From assembly GCA_029582265.1 (NCBI GenBank), contig CM055816.1, positions 93,793,588 through 93,857,587 of the forward strand: 64,000 nucleotides of DNA. Direction: 5' to 3'. Of this stretch, positions 57,737-64,000 are shown in pieces. The notes below the pieces were generated by a model, which saw only the letters and a list, made by a program, of their open reading frames with translations, was not told where the DNA came from and did not search any database. The first letter of the stretch is position 1. Every line of letters starts with the position of its first letter. This DNA comes from Zoroaster sp. YZ-2022. Its lineage: Eukaryota; Echinodermata; Asteroidea; Forcipulatida; Zoroasteridae. The translations under genes and the position numbers were made by a program.

Positions 57737-58098
57737 TGGTATGAAACTGCCATTGTACACACGTTAACAAAGTCCAGAATAAATTCTTCTCGCAGATCAT
57801 TCGGTTGAAATGCTGAAAACCGGGTCACCTGGCGTTTAGCTGGAGGTTGGCCATCACCATCTGACTTGGCTTTGGCAGCAGCAATCTTGGCAGATTTGTT
57901 TTTTACATGTTTCTTGCTCTCCAGATGATCTGTCACAGTGTCAACTCGCTTGAAATCTACACTATGTTCACAAAATTTGCAGAAAAGAATATTTCCATCT
58001 TCATACAAATCATCACTAAACTGCTTAGCACGCTCACATGCACATAAACGCACTAATGGAGCCTTTCGATTAGTCTTTTTCTTGATTATTGATGCCAT
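57737..58098 (-). CDS. CGGBP1/hAT-like zinc-finger exon
   Basis: Start chosen at 58098 (MASIIKKKTNRKAPLVRLCA). The finger reads LFCKFCEHSVDFKRVDTVTD then HLESKKH (C-x2-C...H-x5-H), followed by AAAKAKSDGDGQPPAKRQVT and FILDFVNVCTMA. The exon ends at a GTAAGA donor at 57736. This is the N-terminal finger of CGGBP1-like proteins, which derive from hAT transposases and bind DNA. A possible next exon (EEKMEKAASSSKRLKEILKQ) lies at about 57350-57410 on the same strand. Whether this is a host gene or the start of a decayed hAT is not clear. Confidence 0.65.
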
Positions 58099-58139
58099 TT
58101 TATTTTCATAGCTGTTCACAATCTATTCTGGCTTCTAAT

Positions 58140-59750
58140 ACAACAGTGTGGGCAGTGTTAATGCTTTAAAACAAACTTCAAATTATTAAAATTTCATATG
58201 AACTTCGAGCCCCTGGGAACAATCTTACTTTTTAATATTCAACGACAGGTGCATGTGTCAACGAGAGGCCAATTTAACACAAGTTGAAACAGCTTCAAAC
58301 AGTCGTGAGTACATCTAAACCACAAGGATAGAGCACCATAAAATAGGCAGTTTACGATGTTTAATGAATGTCAATTTTCAGACCCATTTATTCTTTTGAT
58401 ATTGTTTTTGTTGTTGATGAGAAGAAAATAATTCTAAGACGATAATGAAATAGTCGTTCGGTTGGAACGCGGGAAAATTGCGCGAAAAATATTAAACTTC
58501 CTCAGTCATTAATACTGCACCGCCACCGCCACCACGCACACATAAGAAACATGCAACAGCCGTATACGCCACGACGTCACACACACATCACATGATTGTT
58601 GTAGCCGAAGCGAAATTTATGTCCGCCATTTTTTTCACGTTAACTAGTGTCAAAATAGGATAGTTTACGGTAGGTTTTTGGACCTGTATAAGTGAATAAG
58701 CACAACATACATTTCACTAGAGCCAAAGTTAGATATAAAAGAATGGTTGATGATTGAACGGAGAAAAATAAACCTGCCGATGTTGCAAAAGACACCTGCG
58801 AGAGCGTACCGTAAGTGTGATGATTTTCACCCGTGCGCTGACCGAAAGCTACGGCGTACATGTCGGGTCTCCCCCATGTCTGTCACGCTCGCTAACGGTG
58901 ATTCGTAACATGATTTGTTGCTCTAATCTTGCCAACGCGCATTTGTTATGTGGCTCATCTGTTGAATCTGGTTGAATTAATCATCAACAATTCGTTTTGG
59001 ACCAATACATTTTACAAAATTATGTTTTATATCAATAAAATTGCAAAAGTTATTTCCTTCAGATTCAAATCCCGTTTTCCGTTTCGAGGAGCAAATTCCG
59101 CGAATTCCGTCCATTTTCCGCGATCGCGGAAAATCATTGGCCCTATGATCAAGACAACTTGGTAGTGTCTGCATGAGATTGAAGTCGTCTCCCTCAAAAA
59201 CGGCAAATGTTATCGTATTCTTCAAACTATTAGGCACGTATCCACAGGCGCGGCGGACATAAAGGACTTCCTGGATGTGCAGGCTCATAGCTCATTTGTA
59301 TATGAAATGAGGGCGTATCTATGACTATGCACAATGTAACCCGCTCGTATGTATTAAACGTATGTTTTTTTTTATTAAAATAAGCTTGCTCGGGATTAAT
59401 TCATATATATATATATATATATAGCGTCACAGTAACCACTTTCACAAATGTATTTGTACAATTAAATGTTTAAAACAACGATAAAAAGTGGGTTAAATAC
59501 TGGATTTCACAAAAGGAAATGTTTGGGTAAAAACAATCATGTTTTTCGTCAGTACATCTAAAAAGGCTGAAAAGGTAAGTTTCAGACGTTAGTGATGTCT
59601 TAAAAAAAGACATTGTGTAAGAGGGTGTGACCTTGCCATTTATGTCTATGACTTCCGGTTACCAAGCAACATTCCGACGATATAATTCATATGAATATTG
59701 GGTAGAAATCTAGTGTTTCAAGGTATACTTGACAACTTAGCAACTGGGCA
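58140..59750. other. No gene; palindrome and short TA run
   Basis: A perfect 20-bp palindrome, TTTTCCGCGATCGCGGAAAA, lies at 59114-59133 and a short (TA)n at 59402-59421. No supported frame. Confidence 0.5.
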
Positions 59751-59757
59751 ATTCCAC

Positions 59758-61491
59758 GGTAACGGAGTGACACCAAAACACATTTTTCAGATTTTAAACA
59801 CATTTATCACAGAGTTTATTGATAAATCCTGAAAGTTTGGTAACATTTAACTACCAAGTACTTGTATCTGTCAGTGTATGTTTTTTAATTTTATTTTCCA
59901 CTTCCATTAATTAATTAGGAATATTATTTCCCTGGTAACGGAGTGACGCTGAATGGACATGGGTTTTTTGCTCATTTACTCACTATGAAAACCCTGTGAA
60001 ATGAAATGATTTCATAGTTGTCTATGGTGTCAATATTAAAGTACAAAGGATAAGCTTTAATTTGACACCCCACTTAAAAAATTGATTGGCTATACAAAAT
60101 TATACAATATCCTTAACGATTTTGTGTCTGGTAACGGAGTGAAGGTAACGGAGTGACAAATTGTACTACCACATACGATGACATACAAAACAATATGTGC
60201 TGCCAAACAATTTATGTAATACCTAAAGTCAATGTTTTATTGAAGTTAGTTATTAAAAGTAATATTTGATAAGTAAGTAATATAATGAGGGATGTGGGGT
60301 AATTAATAGAAAAATGAAGTTGACCTTTGATACTATTTTAATTTATACTGTACATGTACATGCACCTGCATTTATGCCAAGTCGTTACGAAGTTGGAAGT
60401 GGTACATGTACATGTATGCACATTTCTATGTAGCAGTGGCTCCTTGCTTTCTTATGCTCTCTATCTTTCAAGTATTCATCTTTCTTGCAACTTTTCATGA
60501 TTCTTTCCCAATATCTACACTGTTTTTCTGCACTCGATAAAGGCATACTGAGGACATGAATGTGAAGAATCAGTAACACACCTTTGTAAAATATTTTAAT
60601 AATACAGAATGCTTGCAAACAATTGCTTTTGTATGTGTACATGTCTTGGGTTAAAAGGGCATACTTATACTTGTAAAATTCAATGTGTGTGGTATTACAA
60701 TTAATAAACGGAACACAAGTACATGTATGTAACTACATGTACAATTAAATAAAAAATACTCATGTTTCTATAGGTTATTCTACCATTAAAAGTTTGGCTA
60801 GACAAAGCCAGGACAGCAGAGATGAGACTAAAGTTTGTATAAAAAAATCATTTTGTAACTTAAAATGTTTCTTATAAAATCACAAATAACACTCATTTTG
60901 TTGTTCCAAGCACTGAAATTAGAAACAAAGTGTACTCACTTACTGTATCTGTAACTTTTCACCGTGGTTAGCCAAGAACCTGTGTCTATCCTCAATAATG
61001 AACAGCATACAATGCCTTAATCCATGACGCTCAAACAATTTAAGTTCCCACCAATTTCTTAAAAAATTAATATTCATTCCAAAAGCATTGTTTGGATTGA
61101 CCTAATATATGCACGGCATATTTAATTATGCACTCAACTTCTATAAAAAAAATTCCAAACTTGTATAGTCCACATGCAACCCAATTTATTTCACACATGA
61201 TAGTCACATGAATGCATAGGTGGAAATTCTGAATACACAGCAGCAGAAAATGTAAGATTTGTGTATTATGCAATGTGACGTCACTCCGTTACCGTCACTC
61301 CGTTACCAAATAGTAACGGAGTGACCTAATTAATATGATTTTAATTACTAAACCAGTGTTACACAGATTTCCTAATTAAGTGCTTTTATTAGGCTTATGT
61401 TAAGTTGATTTGGCCAGAAAATGTCATTGATCTCATACTTTGATTTTTTTAATTATTATAAAAAATGGAATTTTTTCGGTAACGGAGTGAC
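59758..61491. repeat. Gene-free field with eight copies of the 14-mer GGTAACGGAGTGAC
   Basis: Plus-strand copies: 59758-59771, 59934-59947, 60130-60143 (last base A), 60144-60157, 61312-61325 (first base A) and 61478-61491. Inverted copies: 61280-61293 and 61294-61307. Two pairs are head-to-tail without spacer. The inverted pair and the copy at 61312 can form a hairpin. The intervening sequence is AT-rich and shows no other repeat. Confidence 0.9.
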
Positions 61492-61494
61492 ACT

Positions 61495-62480
61495 TTATTA
61501 ATTATGCAATTAATCCCAATTTATTATGCCAAAACATTTCAGATTGTGAAAATTTTTATTTTATTAATTTAATCTATACTTCATCCTCACATCATCATTA
61601 AATTTAGTTTCTAATGTCTTATTTAAGGAATAATTTGAACAATAATTAATTTAAGTGTTTTACAAATATTTTACAATTTTGCGATAATAATCACGAAAAA
61701 TGAAATTTCAGGTATTTAATGTTCAAAATTTTACATTTTTTTATACATATCTGGAAAATACAGATTTTAAGCTTTCATTTGATACTAATTTTGTTGAAGT
61801 CCTGTAAGTTTTAAATTTGTGATGTTTGTCCCATTTGGCCCAACTTGTTTTATGGAATTAAACGGACAATTCACGGTCATCGACCGTGGTCGTAAGACCC
61901 TGACAACGAGTTGAAATACATGTATACGTGGTTTGCAAAACCATGGAGGAAGGGGAAAACCATGAAGGTAGAATGTTAAAACAGTGCAGTAGAAGTGACT
62001 TGTTATACGTTGGTCCTTAACTTTATAGCGATGGGTCACAACAGCACTTTATATACTGTACATATCTTGGAGATCTTCAGAACTTTTGTTCACAATTTGT
62101 CTTTCTTTTCTACGGAGAACGTTTCTTTAATTTAGTATGAATTTCAGGCTGGATGACTATAACTTCACAATTGCCACAAATGCGGCATAATTCCTGTAGA
62201 ATAGCCTGACGTTGCTCCATATTATTATTATTACTGATGTCTAAATCATGCTATAAATTATAAAGAAAACTTGGTAACTCAAACGTTCTTTTATGAAAAT
62301 TATACTTTAAGATTTTGTTTCCCGTCTTTAATTACCTTGTCTTTAAATATTGGAAAGAATTATTGCATTTGATGCCCCAAAGATTTGTGAAATTCACTCA
62401 CGCTAACAACGGATTGTATGCATTATTTATATTTAGCACATACGGGGTCATAAAACGTTTGAACATTGATGATTTGAAAA
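61495..62480. other. No gene recognised
   Basis: AT-rich; small frames only. Confidence 0.4.
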
Positions 62481-62489
62481 GCCATTTTA

Positions 62490-63400
62490 AATGTGCTTCC
62501 ACCTAAAACTGAAACTCACTCTCATTGTCTTCTGAGTGAACACAACTAAAACTTTGTCTTTTGTGTCGATACAACTTAAATGTCTCAGAGTGAACATAAC
62601 TAAAACTATAACTCATCGTTTTGCCCTGTGTGTCAACACAAATAAAATTCTAACTCCCCATTTTGTCCTGAACATAACTAACATTATAACTCATGATTTT
62701 GTGTCGACTCACACCCTAAAACTGAAACTCACTCATTTTGTCATCTGAGTGAACACAACTAAAGCTTTGTCTTTTGTGTCGATACAACTTAAATGTATCA
62801 AAGTGAACATAACTAAAACTGTAACTCATCGTTTTGCCGTGTGTGTCAACACAAATATAATTATAACTCCCAATTTTGTCCTGTGTGTCGACACAACTAA
62901 AACTATAACTGATTATTTTGTGTCGACTCACCCTCTAAAACTGAAACTCACTCATTGTTTTCTGAGTGAACACAACTACAAACTTTAACTCCTCAATCTG
63001 TCATGTGTTTCAGTACACCCTTCGATTTGCTACTCCTCATTTTCTTCACTCTTCTAAGTGAACACAAATAAACTAATCACTGATTTTGTTTCTGTGTTGA
63101 CTCATTTGACTGAAACTCACTGCTTCTGAGTTAACACAACTGCATGCAAAACTCTCATTTTGTCGTGTCTCAATACACCCTTACATGTTGATTGGCTACT
63201 TCTCAGATTGTTGTTTGAGTGAACACAAATAAAACTGAAACTCATTCATTTTGTCTTCTGAGTTAACATAACTAAAATGTTGTCTTTTCTGTCGATACAA
63301 CTTAAATGTCTCAAAGTAAACATGACTAAAACTATAACTTTTTGTCCTGTGTGTCAACACACAACTCATACTGAAACTCCTCATGTGTGGTTTTCAAAGA
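62490..63400. repeat. Degenerate minisatellite / higher-order repeat
   Basis: Repeated phrases AACATAACTAAAACTATAAC, TTTGTCTTTTGTGTCGATAC and GTGTGTCAACACA. Long units start near 62511, 62726 and 63238. Copies are diverged. The small frames on both strands that share Thr/Lys or Tyr-Ser-Phe patterns come from the repeat. Confidence 0.88.
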
Positions 63401-63471
63401 AACTCGACCCTCATACATTTACAAGCATGTATTTCTCCCTGAAGCATATTTTGTTATACTAATATTGTTAC

Positions 63472-63778
63472 CTTTAAATGGACACTTAACCTCCATAATC
63501 CCATCACCACAACACTTACATTTGATGCAGCTATCTGGACTGGCTGCAATAAAGGGATGTGTGCTTGATATCCAAAGGCCTGTCTTCTGTATTGTAAAAT
63601 ATCTGTTTTTGCGCATTCTTAAGACATACTGTTTTTTGGCGATAGGTTCTTGGTACTTACCATATGAGGTGGCAGGTGACACAAACCCTTTGTAATAAGA
63701 CATTGCATTTGTAATAATTGTATGTGTTGAGCCATTTATGTTGCCAGATGCATCTACATGCTTCGTAACAGCCCCCAT
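63472..63778 (-). CDS. YqaJ-type nuclease domain exon
   Basis: The frame from about 63778 has KKQYVLRMRKNRYFTIQKTG, GLWISSTHPFIAASPDS, CKCCGDGIMEVKCPFK, then a GTAACA donor at 63471. The ASPD and E-x-K residues are the metal-binding core of the YqaJ/λ-exonuclease (PD-(D/E)xK) family. Eukaryotic members are common in aquatic invertebrates, often beside viral or transposon-like genes, and may process DNA ends. The N-terminal start is uncertain and the 3' exons must lie to the left, hidden in or beyond the minisatellite. Confidence 0.75.
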
Positions 63779-63789
63779 ATTAGAAGTTA

Positions 63790-64000
63790 ATTTTCTTTTC
63801 GTTATCGTACGATAGGTGAAGCACGCTTATTAGAGCGTGCATTATTACGTAATGTAATTAAGCGTTTTTTCTTTATAAACGGTTGTGGTCAGTTGAGCTT
63901 TTTCACTCTCGGTAGAGCAGCTTATCCTCGCTACACATACTTCTAAACTACTGCATACTACGCACGACAACAGTTTCAAAAATGAATGTGGAGGCTTCAA
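63790..64000. other. 5' flank of the YqaJ exon
   Basis: Contains a small perfect stem-loop (GCACGCT with AGCGTGC, 63820-63839). No other feature. Confidence 0.4.

Overview
The window is animal nuclear DNA, AT-rich, with GT-AG introns, tRNA-derived SINEs and several DNA transposons. The gene families present are fibrinogen-related lectin, KMT5A-like SET, tyrosine-recombinase/zinc-finger, BEN, CGGBP1-like, YqaJ and P2RX7 C-terminal-like genes. Together they suggest a marine invertebrate, most likely a non-vertebrate deuterostome (echinoderm, hemichordate or cephalochordate). The species cannot be fixed from sequence alone. Most of the window is mobile DNA inserted in or between fragments of host genes.

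Layout. 1-3.3 kb: a (TA)n tract, a SINE and a zinc-finger gene fragment. 3,309-12,152: a complete PIF/Harbinger transposon with a TAA target duplication, long inverted ends and dense subterminal repeats. It carries a spliced DDE transposase, a spliced MADF-domain protein, a spliced P2RX7 C-terminal-domain gene and a THAP fragment. 12.9-14.95 kb: a degenerate array of units that can fold into conserved stems. 15.6-16.6 kb: an intronless secreted fibrinogen-related gene. 18.4-19.65 kb: stem-loop repeats. 20,542-22,311: a decayed DD41D mariner with ~220-bp inverted repeats. 22.7-24.5 kb: nested inverted duplications. 25.7-27.0 kb: a KMT5A-like SET gene. 27,118-29,904: a hAT-like element (5-bp duplication) with a SINE inside it.

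30.1-42.0 kb: an endogenous Maverick/Polinton-like viral element. It carries a virion-type protein, membrane proteins, major capsid protein, packaging ATPase, small ORFs, a retroviral-type integrase and a protein-primed family B DNA polymerase. It is decayed: several in-frame TAA codons, polymerase frameshifts and a missing left end. 42.3-46.8 kb: zinc-finger/tyrosine-recombinase gene pieces flanked by a ~155-bp inverted repeat. 47.5-50.0 kb: the 5' part of a Ty3/gypsy element (LTR, gag, protease). 50.9-53.6 kb: a BEN-domain gene. 55.2 kb: a RAG1-like zinc-binding domain. 57.7 kb: a CGGBP1-like zinc finger. 59.76-61.49 kb: a gene-free stretch with eight copies of one 14-mer. 62.5-63.4 kb: a minisatellite. 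63.5 kb: a YqaJ nuclease exon.

Within the Harbinger, the transposase and the MADF protein are expected to work together, the MADF protein probably binding the terminal repeats. Within the viral element, capsid, ATPase, integrase and polymerase are the expected morphogenesis and replication set, but the breaks make this copy inactive. The strongest candidates for undescribed biology are the structured array at 12.9-14.95 kb, the 14-mer field at 59.8-61.5 kb, the P2RX7C cargo gene in the Harbinger, and the inverted repeats around the tyrosine-recombinase gene.
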